This document shows, piece by piece, positions 1 to 7,802 of a stretch of DNA of 11,974 nucleotides. The stretch's first letter is position 1; every line of letters begins with the position of its first letter. Location: NCBI GenBank assembly GCA_023264755.1, contig JAHFVB010000086.1, forward strand, positions 1-11,974, written 5' to 3'. The stretch is from Mycobacterium sp. (GTDB lineage Bacteria; Actinomycetota; Actinomycetes; Mycobacteriales; Mycobacteriaceae). The notes below the pieces were generated by a model, which saw only the letters and a list, made by a program, of their open reading frames with translations, was not told where the DNA came from and searched no databases. The position numbers were made by a program, and so were the translations under genes.

Positions 1-519
1 GGAATCGTAGATGGGATATTGGTGCTTGGTTCCCTCGAAGAGCGCCAGTCCGGGGATCACGTAGGCGTAGTAGAAGATGCCGAGCCGCGCCCCGATGATG
101 GAATTGAACAGCAACGCCCAGCAGAATCCGACGATGAGACCGACGGTCAACAGAGTGACCGGTCGGCGCCACTGGAAGCGGGAGACCGCCCATCGGCCGA
201 GCGCGGCGCCGATCACGGCAGGCAGCACGAAGTACGAGACGTAGCCGACGGGGACCGAAGAGGGCAACCCACCCCAGGTCATGTTCAACGGCCACCACGA
301 CGGCATACGAGGGATGGCGGGTGGGAACTGCGCGTACATGGCCCAGTCGTACGGTGCCTCGATCCACGAGAACGAGATCGCCGAAATGCACAGCAGTAGT
401 AGTGGATGCAGCCGATGCCGTCGGATACTCAGATACAGCGCAATTGCGGTGAGCGTTATCCCGCCGCCCCAGCCGAAGATCACATTGGCCGTCTGGAACG
501 TCGTCAGTTCGGTGTTCAC
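1..519 (-). CDS. AveC-like (spirocyclase AveC family) membrane protein, C-terminus cut by window edge
   Basis: The first 173 codons read open on the minus strand from a GTG at 519-517 to the window edge, with no stop. The start is set by a GTGA overlap with the stop codon of the small upstream gene. Hydrophobic spans lie near residues 14-32, 38-54, 90-112 and 120-140. The stretch WWPLNMTWGGLPSSVPVGYV (75-94) and the later ARLGIFYYAY (144-153) followed by HQYPIYDS (166-173) match, in order and spacing, the corresponding regions of the second AveC-like protein at 8923-10065 (SWPLVMMSPTVEPFIVFGYV, VRTGLYIYS, TFQFPLIWES). The two are therefore paralogues. Known for the family: AveC of Streptomyces avermitilis acts in avermectin spiroketal formation. 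What the mycobacterial members do is not known to me. Inferred role: an integral membrane enzyme or partner protein in the same pathway as the P450 and dehydrogenases. The family call is good; the function is open. Confidence 0.8.
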   Translation of the reverse strand, partial: MNTELTTFQTANVIFGWGGGITLTAIALYLSIRRHRLHPLLLLCISAISFSWIEAPYDWAMYAQFPPAIPRMPSWWPLNMTWGGLPSSVPVGYVSYFVLPAVIGAALGRWAVSRFQWRRPVTLLTVGLIVGFCWALLFNSIIGARLGIFYYAYVIPGLALFEGTKHQYPIYDS

Positions 520-632
520 TGCTTGGGTTCTCGGCTCGAGTCGTCCCGCGCTTCGGGGTCGAAATAGCCTACCAGGCCGTAGGTCAAGACGATCAGTCCG
601 AACAGCGTTCCGAGCATTATGAGTTGGCCCAC
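516..632 (-). CDS. Small single-span membrane protein (38 aa), coupled to the AveC-like gene
   Basis: A 38-codon frame starts at GTG 632-630. A GGAGG lies at 646-642 on the minus strand, 9 bases before the start, which is a good ribosome binding site. The frame stops at TGA 518-516. That stop overlaps the GTG of the AveC-like gene (GTGA), so translation is probably coupled. The protein is one hydrophobic span (about residues 4-24, LIMLGTLFGLIVLTYGLVGYF region, broken here as LIMLGTLFG then LIVLTYGLVGYF), followed by a charged tail DPEARDDSSREPKQ. An internal ATG (617-615) is possible but has no Shine-Dalgarno sequence. I recognise no family. The context suggests a small subunit or stabiliser of the AveC-like membrane protein. 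The start codon is the least certain part. Confidence 0.68.
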   Translation of the reverse strand: MGQLIMLGTLFGLIVLTYGLVGYFDPEARDDSSREPKQ

Positions 633-728
633 GACCGGGTACCTCCGCGCTGGTGACGAGTGGCTTCTGACGAGTATCGAGAGCGGGCATGGGGACTCAC
701 CCCGAGGCGGACGCGTCCTTCGGGGCAA

Positions 729-776
729 TACCTAATATTTGATCCGAAACCTAACAGGATCACGGGGGCGGGTCAA
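729..776 (-). promoter_or_regulatory. Promoter plus operator-like site A for the small protein/AveC-like unit
   Basis: On the minus strand, TTGACC (776-771) and TAGGTT (753-748) form a -35/-10 pair with a 17-base spacer. Three bases later comes GATCAAATATTAGGTA (744-729), which matches 14 of 16 positions of the motif shared by five sites in this window. The -10 itself sits in a partial second copy, TGTTAGGTT (756-748), 19 bp upstream of the equivalent part of the full site. The full site would cover the transcription start, as expected for a repressor operator. About 100 bases of leader separate it from the GTG at 632. Confidence 0.6.
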
Positions 777-784
777 GGATGAGC

Positions 785-797
785 GGCGCGACGCGCC
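785..797. repeat. Perfect 6+6 dyad between the divergent operator sites
   Basis: GGCGCG-A-CGCGCC is a perfect inverted repeat with a one-base centre. It is too tight for a hairpin, so if functional it would be a protein-binding dyad rather than a terminator. It lies in the divergent intergenic region between operator-like sites A and B. In GC-rich DNA such a dyad can also arise by chance. Confidence 0.35.
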
Positions 798-829
798 TTG
801 TTCGCCAATAGCTGAACAAATGTTAGGTT
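798..829 (+). promoter_or_regulatory. Operator-like site B upstream of the P450 unit, with flanking inverted arm
   Basis: GAACAAATGTTAGGTT (814-829) matches the shared 16-bp motif at all positions. Its first six bases pair with an upstream TTGTTC (798-803), giving the inverted repeat TTGTTC-N10-GAACAA. A 10-bp palindrome GGTCATGACC follows at 838-847. I see no clean -35/-10 in front of it, unlike sites A, D and E, so the promoter is not assigned. It stands about 85 bp from site A on the other side of a divergent region and is the only candidate control site for the remnant and P450. Confidence 0.5.
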
Positions 830-861
830 GATCGTGTGGTCATGACCGCTGCGACGGCCGC

Positions 862-1222
862 ATGTTGACATTTCGGTTCGACATGCGCGCCCCGGACTGG
901 GCGGGGCACCCGAGCAGCAGGTGTGGTCAACGGCCGCGAGGCGATCGTCATCGAGCACGTCATCAGGATGGCTCGCGACGTCGCACCGGATTGGCCCAGG
1001 TCGGATTTCGACGCTACCTACCGAGTGGATGTCGAGGGCGACCCCGACATTCATTGCTCGATGACGATGGGAGCGGCGCAGGGCCACGGTGCCGGTCATG
1101 CGGCCATGGCGGCGACCGCGATGCGCGTCGTCAATGCCATCCCCTTCGTGATCGACGCGCCGGCGGGTCTGCTTAGCTCGCTGGACATTCCAACGACGCT
1201 GCCGCGGTATGCATTCGACTGA
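862..1222 (+). pseudogene. Remnant (C-terminal part) of a dihydrodipicolinate-reductase-like amine dehydrogenase
   Basis: The frame ending at TGA 1220-1222 contains VNGREAIVIEHVIRMARDVA, then PDWP, VEGDPDIH, AMRVVNAIPFV, GLLSSLDIP and a final PRYAF. I recognise this as the C-terminal domain of mycobacterial proteins annotated as dihydrodipicolinate reductase or NAD(P)H-dependent amine dehydrogenase, normally about 350 residues. Only about 100 residues remain; the Rossmann NAD(P)-binding half is absent. The frame is closed upstream by a TGA at 866-868. A plausible continuation, LTFRFDMRA, sits in a different frame at 865-891, which suggests an indel near 890-922. A GTG at 923 could still start a 99-aa peptide, but with no clear ribosome site. 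It lies 29 bases upstream of the P450, so it probably persists as untranslated leader or deletion scar. The family call is fairly good; the pseudogene status is an inference. Confidence 0.6.
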
Positions 1223-1251
1223 CCGAAAGACATCGACCGAAGGAGTATGAC

Positions 1252-2448
1252 GTGACCGAGCCAACCGTCACCGACGTGTACTACGACCCGTTCGACTTCT
1301 CCATCGATGACGATCCCTATCCGATCTGGAAGCGGCTGCGGGACGAAGCCCCGCTGTACTACAACGACAAGCACGAGTTCTACGCCCTCAGCCGCTTCGA
1401 GGACGTTGCACGTGAGTTGCCGAACTTTCGGACCTACCGATCGGGTCGAGGGACGACCATGGACATCATCAAGAGCGGTCTGGAGGTTCCTCCTGGCGTC
1501 ATCCTCTTCGAAGACCCGCCGCTCCACGACGTACACCGGCGACTGCTGTCAAAGGTCTTCACGCCACGCCGAATGGAGGCCATCGAGCCGCTGACGCGTC
1601 AGTTCTGCGCGCGTGCCCTCGATCCGCACGTCGGGTCGGGCGGTTTCGACTTCATCGCCGACCTCGGAGCTCAGGTGCCGATGCGGACCATCGGATATCT
1701 GCTCGGCATTCCCGAGCAGGGCCAGGAACTGATCCGCGACAGCACCGGCAATTCGATATCGCTGAAGGAGGATTCGTCGTATGCGGTGGCGGCGGACGCT
1801 TTCGAGCAGGCCTACCAGTTGTTCGCGGACTACATCGACTGGCGGGCCGACCACCCCTCCGACGACCTCATGACCCAGCTGCTCAACGCCGAGGTCGAGG
1901 AAGACGGCGTACTTCGACGACTGACGCGCATGGAGGTGCTGACCTATACGAGCATGGTCGCGGGCGCCGGAAACGAAACCACGACTCGGCTCATCGGATT
2001 CGCCGGTCAGTTGCTTGCCGACCATCCCGAGCAGCGTCGCGAGTTGGTCGCCGACAACACTCTCATCGCGGGGGCAATCGAAGAGGTACTGCGATTCGAA
2101 GCACCCTCGCCGGTACAGGCGCGCTATGTCGCTCACGACACCGAGTGTCGTGGTGAGTGGATCGAGGAGGGCTCGATCATGCTGCTACTCAACGGATCGG
2201 CCAACAGAGACGAGAGTCGATTCCCCGACGCCGACCGCTTCGACATCCACCGCGTCGGTGGACATCTCAGCTTCGGGCAGGGTCTTCACTTCTGCCTGGG
2301 CTCTGCGCTCGCTCGAATGCAGGCCCGGGTCGCCTTGGAAGAGGTAGTGAAGCGTTGGCCGCGCTGGGAGGTCGACTATTCGAACGCGGCCAAGGCCCAC
2401 ACGGCGAGCGTGCGAGGTTGGGCGACGCTGCCCGTGACGACGGGCTAA
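1252..2448 (+). CDS. Cytochrome P450
   Basis: 398 residues, the usual length for a soluble bacterial P450. The start is GTG 1252, with AGGAG at 1241-1245 six bases upstream. Diagnostic motifs are all present: the DPPLHDVHRR segment of the C-helix region (88-97), the I-helix oxygen-activation motif AGAGNETT (237-244), the ExxR motif E278-R281, and the haem loop FGQGLHFCLG (341-350) with proximal ligand Cys348. It would insert one oxygen atom from O2 into an organic substrate in the cytoplasm, using electrons from a ferredoxin and reductase. No ferredoxin or reductase gene is in the window, so these must come from elsewhere. It follows operator-like site B and the amine-dehydrogenase remnant. 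It precedes a mycofactocin-type dehydrogenase, which fits hydroxylation followed by alcohol oxidation. I cannot assign a CYP family number or substrate from sequence alone. Confidence 0.96.
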   Translation: MTEPTVTDVYYDPFDFSIDDDPYPIWKRLRDEAPLYYNDKHEFYALSRFEDVARELPNFRTYRSGRGTTMDIIKSGLEVPPGVILFEDPPLHDVHRRLLSKVFTPRRMEAIEPLTRQFCARALDPHVGSGGFDFIADLGAQVPMRTIGYLLGIPEQGQELIRDSTGNSISLKEDSSYAVAADAFEQAYQLFADYIDWRADHPSDDLMTQLLNAEVEEDGVLRRLTRMEVLTYTSMVAGAGNETTTRLIGFAGQLLADHPEQRRELVADNTLIAGAIEEVLRFEAPSPVQARYVAHDTECRGEWIEEGSIMLLLNGSANRDESRFPDADRFDIHRVGGHLSFGQGLHFCLGSALARMQARVALEEVVKRWPRWEVDYSNAAKAHTASVRGWATLPVTTG

Positions 2449-2485
2449 CTCCAGCGAACCCGTGTCGGACCGCGATCAACTGTTG

Positions 2486-2511
2486 TAGTGTTACGGAACA
2501 AATGTTGGGTC
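2486..2511 (+). promoter_or_regulatory. Operator-like site C with a -10 candidate, upstream of the mycofactocin-type SDR
   Basis: GAACAAATGTTGGGTC (2496-2511) matches 14 of 16 positions of the shared motif. A -10-like TAGTGT lies at 2486-2491, four bases before it, the same spacing as at site D. No convincing -35 is visible at the right distance. It sits in the 113-base gap between the P450 stop and the SDR start, giving the SDR its own control point even though it also lies downstream of the P450. Confidence 0.5.
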
Positions 2512-2561
2512 GCCCGCATTGTTCGGACGACGCTCCGGGAGCGTTTCGAGAAGGAGGGCCG

Positions 2562-3440
2562 ATGGCCGGACGGCTTGCGGGTAGGGTCGCGTTCATCACC
2601 GGAGCGGCGCGCGGTCAAGGACGCGCGCACGCCGTGGCGATGGCGCGTGAGGGTGCCGACATCATCGCCGTCGACATCTGTCGGCAGATCGAATCCAATC
2701 CCTACCCGTTGTCGACTCCGGAAGACTTGGCCGAGACCGAGCGCGCCGTAAAGGAACTCGGCCGCCGCGTGGTGGCTCGCATTGGCGACGTCCGGGAGCG
2801 CAACGAACTGCGTGACGCCGTCGAGGCCGGGCTTGCCGACCTCGGCAAGATTGACATCGTCGTCGCCAACGCGGGCATCCTGCCGATGGCGATGGGTAGG
2901 GCGCATGACGCCATGTCCTTCGTCGATGCCAGCGATGTGGACTTGCTCGGGGTGATGAACACCGTGGCCGTCACGATCCCGCACCTGCCCGACGGCTCAT
3001 CGGTGATCATCACCGGATCCACCGCAGGCATGATTCGCGGTACTACCGACAATCCAAACGCCGGGCCGGGCGGTGCCGGTTACGGTTGGAGCAAGCGAGT
3101 ATTGATCGAGTACGTCGAAGAGATGTGCTTGCATTTGGCGCCGCGGATGATCCGGGTCAACGCCATCCACCCCACGAACTGCAACACCCAGCTGCTGCAG
3201 AACGACGGCATTTACAGCATGTTCCGCCCAGATCTCACGGCCGCGGGAAAGCGGGCCACCCGCGAGGACGCGGAGCCGTTGTTCAACATCTTCCAGGCCA
3301 TGCCGATTCCGTACGTCGAACCGGCCGACATCGCCAACCTCGGGGTCTTCCTCGCAAGCGACGAGAGCCGATACATCACCGGTCAGCAGATCCGCGTAGA
3401 CGCGGGATCGCTCCTCAAGTGGCCCAATGGTCCTGGCTGA
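2562..3440 (+). CDS. Mycofactocin-coupled short-chain dehydrogenase/reductase
   Basis: 292 residues. ATG 2562 is chosen over longer in-frame starts because of a strong AAGGAGGG (2551-2558) and because the NAD-binding TGAARGQG (13-20) then falls at the usual distance from the N-terminus. NAG (103-105), Ser153 and Tyr174-xxx-Lys178 form the classical SDR active site. The long insertion after the second strand, with DICRQIESNPYPLSTPEDLA (38-57), is the hallmark of the mycofactocin-associated SDR subfamily (TIGR03971), which includes carveol-dehydrogenase-like enzymes. Known for the family: the NAD is held tightly and electrons pass to the peptide-derived cofactor mycofactocin. Expected role: oxidation of a secondary or primary alcohol, plausibly the P450 product. 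The mycofactocin biosynthesis genes are not in this window. It converges with the TetR gene, 31 bases away. Confidence 0.92.
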   Translation: MAGRLAGRVAFITGAARGQGRAHAVAMAREGADIIAVDICRQIESNPYPLSTPEDLAETERAVKELGRRVVARIGDVRERNELRDAVEAGLADLGKIDIVVANAGILPMAMGRAHDAMSFVDASDVDLLGVMNTVAVTIPHLPDGSSVIITGSTAGMIRGTTDNPNAGPGGAGYGWSKRVLIEYVEEMCLHLAPRMIRVNAIHPTNCNTQLLQNDGIYSMFRPDLTAAGKRATREDAEPLFNIFQAMPIPYVEPADIANLGVFLASDESRYITGQQIRVDAGSLLKWPNGPG

Positions 3441-3471
3441 CAGCTGCGCGGCGAGCCCGTCGGACTGCGAC

Positions 3472-4803
3472 TCACTTGCCACTCCGGACTGCGACGCCGC
3501 GCAGGACGGTGTCGCGGGAGTGAATGAGAGACTTCCTGATGCCGAGCTCACGCAGGATGTTCTCCGGGATCCACTGCACGCCAATTACGCAGCGCGCCAA
3601 GATGTCCCTCGTCGGAGTGTCGACTCTGATCTCGCCTGACTTGAGGCCGTCGGACAACAATGCCTTCATCTGCTTCACCCTGGTGCTGTACGACCAGCCA
3701 GGTTCGTCGATATCGGGCGGCGTCTGCCGCAGCCAGGCGAGTTGAATTCGGAATTCATCCGGGAAGCGGTGCAGTGCATTGATGTTGAGCCAACTGAGCG
3801 CGTCCAGCTTCTCGACCAGCGTGGATTCGGACCGCAGGATATCGGTCCACGCGTCGCCGACCTTGTGTCCGAACGACAGCATGATCGACATCAGTAGCTC
3901 GTCCTTCGAGCCGATGACGCGGTACACCGTTCCGGTCCCGATTCCGGCGGCCGAAGCGATGTCGCGGATGGTGGTCATCTCGTAGCCACGACGTCCGAAC
4001 TCCCGGCGCGCGATGGCGCGCACGTGGGCAGCCTTCTCGTCACCATCGTCTTCGTCGTCGCCCCAGGTCTCGATGACGGCATTGGCGGCGGCCAAGGCCT
4101 TGGAACGGTCCAGACTCGCGTCGGTCGGGGCACGCTTGGCGAGGCCGTCGAGATGGATGCGGCATAGCACCGTGGCGACCTTGTCGGTGGAAGACTTGTG
4201 TCGGATTACGTCGAGCCCAACGTGCAGCATGCTCTGACACATACGATCGGCGAGCGTCGGAAGGTCGAGGTCCGGTCGGATGTACCCGCTCCACCGCCCG
4301 GCGCGGAGCAACTGCAGCATCGCGGCCTGGATGGCGGCGGGGCGGCGCCGCGTCAGTTCCATCAGTTCGGGATCGTTGCTAGGGCCCTCGAAGAAGGACA
4401 TCTGTAGGGCTGCGCGGTGCTCGACCGCGCAGCGTGCGATGGCGCAACCGAACTCGATGAGCTGCTCTGACACGGGACGCTGATCGGGTTCATCGAGGCG
4501 GGCCAAGGCGTCTTCGCCGACGCGATCCAAAGCCGCGTGATAGCGCCTGATCAACTCGACGAGGATGGCTTCCTTCGAATCGAAGTGGTGATAGAGGCTG
4601 CCCGCGAGGATTCCCGCGGCGTCGGCGATCTGCTGCAGCGAAGTACGCAGGCCGGAGGCCGCGATCACCGAGTTCGCGGTCTCCAGGAGCTCGGTGCGCC
4701 GGGTCGCATCGTCGTCGGCGCCCGTGCGGAGCCGGACGGCTTTGGGTCGAGTCACGCGCCCGTCTGCTGGCACTCGTGCACCGTCGGCTCTCCTGTCATT
4801 CAT
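3472..4803 (-). CDS. Tandem-domain TetR-family transcriptional regulator (two TetR units in one chain)
   Basis: 443 residues, about twice a normal TetR protein. A first DNA-binding domain lies at about 36-82 (TSLQQIADAAGILAGSLYHH at 54-73, then FDSKEAI) and a second at about 262-308 (TTIRDIASAAGIGTGTVYR, then GSKDELL). Each is followed by a helical ligand/dimer domain. A charged, acidic linker (DDEDDGDEK, 249-257) separates the halves. The architecture resembles M. tuberculosis Mce3R, the known double-TetR repressor, but I do not claim orthology. The start ATG 4803-4801 has a weak ribosome site. The in-frame GTG at residue 17 (VTRPKAV) is an alternative. It is the only regulator in the window and the natural candidate for reading the five shared motif sites, although its own upstream region carries a different palindrome. 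A repressor role with a pathway intermediate as ligand is inferred. Confidence 0.9.
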   Translation of the reverse strand: MNDRRADGARVPADGRVTRPKAVRLRTGADDDATRRTELLETANSVIAASGLRTSLQQIADAAGILAGSLYHHFDSKEAILVELIRRYHAALDRVGEDALARLDEPDQRPVSEQLIEFGCAIARCAVEHRAALQMSFFEGPSNDPELMELTRRRPAAIQAAMLQLLRAGRWSGYIRPDLDLPTLADRMCQSMLHVGLDVIRHKSSTDKVATVLCRIHLDGLAKRAPTDASLDRSKALAAANAVIETWGDDEDDGDEKAAHVRAIARREFGRRGYEMTTIRDIASAAGIGTGTVYRVIGSKDELLMSIMLSFGHKVGDAWTDILRSESTLVEKLDALSWLNINALHRFPDEFRIQLAWLRQTPPDIDEPGWSYSTRVKQMKALLSDGLKSGEIRVDTPTRDILARCVIGVQWIPENILRELGIRKSLIHSRDTVLRGVAVRSGK

Positions 4804-4842
4804 CGGCCGGACATGACGTGCGGCCGCACGAATACGTGAACG

Positions 4843-4878
4843 CTCTGAGTGTCAGAGTCTAGCGACCCGGAACGTCAA
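4843..4878 (-). promoter_or_regulatory. Palindrome and weak promoter upstream of the TetR gene (possible autoregulatory operator)
   Basis: CTCTGA-GTG-TCAGAG (4843-4857) is a perfect 6+6 inverted repeat, about 40 bases ahead of the TetR start. On the minus strand TTGACG (4878-4873) is followed, after a long 19-base spacer, by GACACT (4853-4848), which overlaps the palindrome. TetR repressors often bind such a site to control themselves. The palindrome is unlike the GAACAAATRTTAGGTT motif, so it may be read by another domain or another protein. The promoter assignment is weak; the palindrome is clear. Confidence 0.4.
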
Positions 4879-5065
4879 TGGCGTGTAACGCACCAAATGG
4901 CTCTTCCACTCGCTGCCCGATCGATGGGGTGCGCTGCCTTGGCCGGTGCGGGGCTGGGACGGCGGGGTTCCGGTGCTGTTGGCGAGCGGGCCCGTGTGCC
5001 ATCGATTCTGCTGCGAGGCCCCACCGCGACGTGAGCTGCCCAAGGACCGAAAGCGGTCGGGACGA

Positions 5066-5112
5066 TTGACTGCGCCGGCGGCCCAACCGTAGGGTGGAAC
5101 AGATATTTGGTC
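5066..5112 (+). promoter_or_regulatory. Promoter plus operator-like site E for the NorD/NorQ pair
   Basis: TTGACT (5066-5071) and TAGGGT (5090-5095), with an 18-base spacer, form a good -35/-10 pair. One base later begins GAACAGATATTTGGTC (5097-5112), matching 13 of 16 positions of the shared motif. This is the most diverged of the five copies but lies in the same place relative to the promoter. Transcription would start within the site, about 50 bases before the GTG at 5153. Confidence 0.58.
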
Positions 5113-5152
5113 ATGGAAGCGTTGGTACGAGCACCTCGGGTGGGAGCTAGTC

Positions 5153-6828
5153 GTGGCGGAGTCGGCTGACGGCCCTCGGACAATTGGGCTGGACATGGTG
5201 GCTTCGGCACTCGCGGGCCGCGCGGTGGCGGTAGCGCCGTTGGCTCGCGGTGAGCCGTGCTGGACGGACGGGGAAACGGTGTTCGTGGACTTGGCGGACC
5301 ATCGGCTCGCACTGGAATCGATTGCGGTACAGGCGTCGCTCATCGCAGCGGGCAGCTTCGACACTGACGTCGTGGGCCAACTATCTCGTCGAAGCCGGCT
5401 GGCCGAACGGTATCTCGCCGTCGAGGGGCACCGTGCTCTTGCTTCCAACGCCGCACTGCTGCCCGGGGTCCTGTCGGCTCTGTTCGATCCGGCGCTTGCC
5501 GGCCGAAGTGAGTCGCCGGTGACATCGCTGGCCGTGGCCGCCGGGACCGGCACGATCAGCGGTCCGCCTGCGGCATTCGGGGTAATGCGCATCAAGAAGC
5601 TGTTGACCGCCAGCGAACGCGCTTCAACGCGGGCCGCACACGCGACCCTGGAGCACGTGCCGCGACGCGACGGCAGTGGTGAACGTTCCGAACTCGATGA
5701 CGGAGTGGTCGCCGATTCCGATAGCGGGCCCGACCCGTTCACCAGCCCAGTCGGGGGCGGCGGCTTCATCGGCAAGTGGCTCAAGAAGATGTTGGGGTCG
5801 ACCCGGCAATCCGATGGAAGCGGCGGCGGCCCGCCGGGAGCGGATTCGCCGACACATCGCACCAATTCGGCGAATCGAGGTGCACGCGCGGTGACGTCTC
5901 TGGGGCTCGGCTCATCGGAGGCCTGCGGCGAGGTGAAACTCGGCGGCCTGACTTACCCCGAGTGGGACGTCGACAAGACGGCCTACCGCCACGACTGGTG
6001 CACGGTGCGCGAGGTCGAGCCTCAGGTGAAGCGGTCCGCGTCCGCGATCATCGATGAGGCGAGTGCCATGCGGCGCCCACTTGCGCGACTTGGGATGGGG
6101 CCGTACCGGCGACGTCGTCAGCCGAACGGCGACGACATCGACATCGACGCAGCGGTGGAGGCGCGCGTAGCGGTCATGGCGGGTTCGGTGCCCGACGAGT
6201 CGATCTACCTCGACTGCACTCGTCGCCGCAGGGATCTTTCGGTGCTGTTGCTCCTCGACGTGTCGGGATCGGCCTCCGAACCAGGCTCGCTCGGACGCAC
6301 CGTGCACCAGCAGCAGCTGGCCGCGGCGGCCAAGCTCACCGTCGCGCTGCACGATCTTGGCGACCGAATTGCGCTCTACGGCTATAACTCCCAGGGGCGC
6401 CGTGCGGTAAACATCGTGCCCGTCAAGCGGTTCGACGATCAGCTCGATGCCCGGTTCGTCATGCGGCTCAACAGCCTCGAACCCGCTGCGTACTCGCGAT
6501 TGGGGGCGGCCGTCCGCCATGGCTCCGCCGTGCTGGAGGCCCAGGGCGGTACGTCGCGGCGCCTTCTGGTGGTGCTATCCGACGGCCTGGCCTACGACTA
6601 CGGTTACGAACGGGGTTACGGTGCGGCCGACGCCCGCCGGGCACTGACCGAGGCACGCAGGCGGGGTACCGGCTGCGTCTGTCTGACGGTCGGGGCCAGC
6701 ACCGACGCCCAGTCGCTACGGCGGGTATTCGGTAGCACTGCGCACGCGTCGGTGGGCCGGCCCGAACAATTGGTCGGGGTCGTCGGGCCGTTGTTTCGGT
6801 CGGCAATCCGCTCGGCCGAGGTGAGGCG

Positions 6829-6841
<13 letters not shown>
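5153..6841 (+). CDS. NorD/CbbO-like von Willebrand factor A (VWA) domain protein
   Basis: 562 residues. GTG 5153 has GGGAG at 5142-5146, six bases upstream. The C-terminal VWA domain (about 362-555) has the metal-ion site DVSGS (369-373) and a second acidic loop LSDG (475-478). The residue normally supplied by threonine appears to be Ser448 in AAYSRLG. A variable, Gly/Ser-rich middle (about 170-245) joins it to an alpha-helical N-terminal part. Known for the family: NorD and CbbO proteins work with NorQ/CbbQ-type AAA+ ATPases to mature or reactivate metalloenzymes or Rubisco. The overlapping AAA+ gene downstream supports that here. No nitric oxide reductase or Rubisco gene is nearby, so the usual name nitric oxide reductase activation protein should not be taken as function. 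The client is unknown. It is controlled by a promoter with site E. Confidence 0.88.
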
Positions 6842-7728
<887 letters not shown>

Positions 7729-7776
7729 TTGACGGTGCACTGCCGACGCCGATACTGTCTGAACAAATATTAGGTT
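7729..7776 (+). promoter_or_regulatory. Promoter plus operator-like site D for the binding-protein/AveC-like/SDR/ALDH operon
   Basis: TTGACG (7729-7734) and GATACT (7751-7756), with a 16-base spacer, make the clearest promoter in the window. Four bases later lies GAACAAATATTAGGTT (7761-7776), a full 16 of 16 match to the shared motif. Transcription would start near the first bases of the site, leaving a leader of about 40 bases before ATG 7803. The -35 begins on the base after the NorQ-like stop codon, so this unit is separated from the upstream pair yet under the same type of control. Confidence 0.68.
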
Positions 7777-7802
7777 TGTGTGCTGATACCCGGGGAGCCC
7801 AG

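Larger units (their letters stand above)
4804..5152. other. 349-base gene-free divergent region between the TetR and NorD-like genes
   Basis: The left part carries a palindrome and weak promoter signals for the TetR gene; the right part carries a promoter and site E for the NorD-like gene. Between about 4880 and 5060 I see no convincing gene. The short open frames there lack family signatures, and the long minus-strand frame across it is antisense to the NorD-like gene. No hairpin followed by a T-run was found. Confidence 0.6.

Noticed and set aside
865..870. Consensus-like TTGACA as a -35 for the remnant and P450
   Set aside because: No -10-like hexamer lies 16 to 19 bases downstream, and it falls within the possible coding remnant.
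3441..3471. Possible bidirectional terminator between the convergent genes
   Set aside because: The 31-base gap shows no stable stem-loop or T-run.
3461..3495. Direct repeat CGGACTGCGAC (3461-3471 and 3485-3495) at the SDR/TetR convergence, considered as an insertion or attachment site
   Set aside because: Only 11 bp, the second copy is inside the TetR coding region, and there are no integrase, transposase or flanking inverted repeats.
5113..5169. 18-residue upstream open frame overlapping the NorD-like start
   Set aside because: No ribosome site, starts only about 10 bases after the expected transcription start, and the peptide has no recognisable leader features.
4852..5865. 337-residue open frame on the minus strand
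   Set aside because: Antisense to the NorD-like gene over most of its length, of low complexity (Ser/Pro/Arg-rich) and with no family motif; a high-GC shadow frame.
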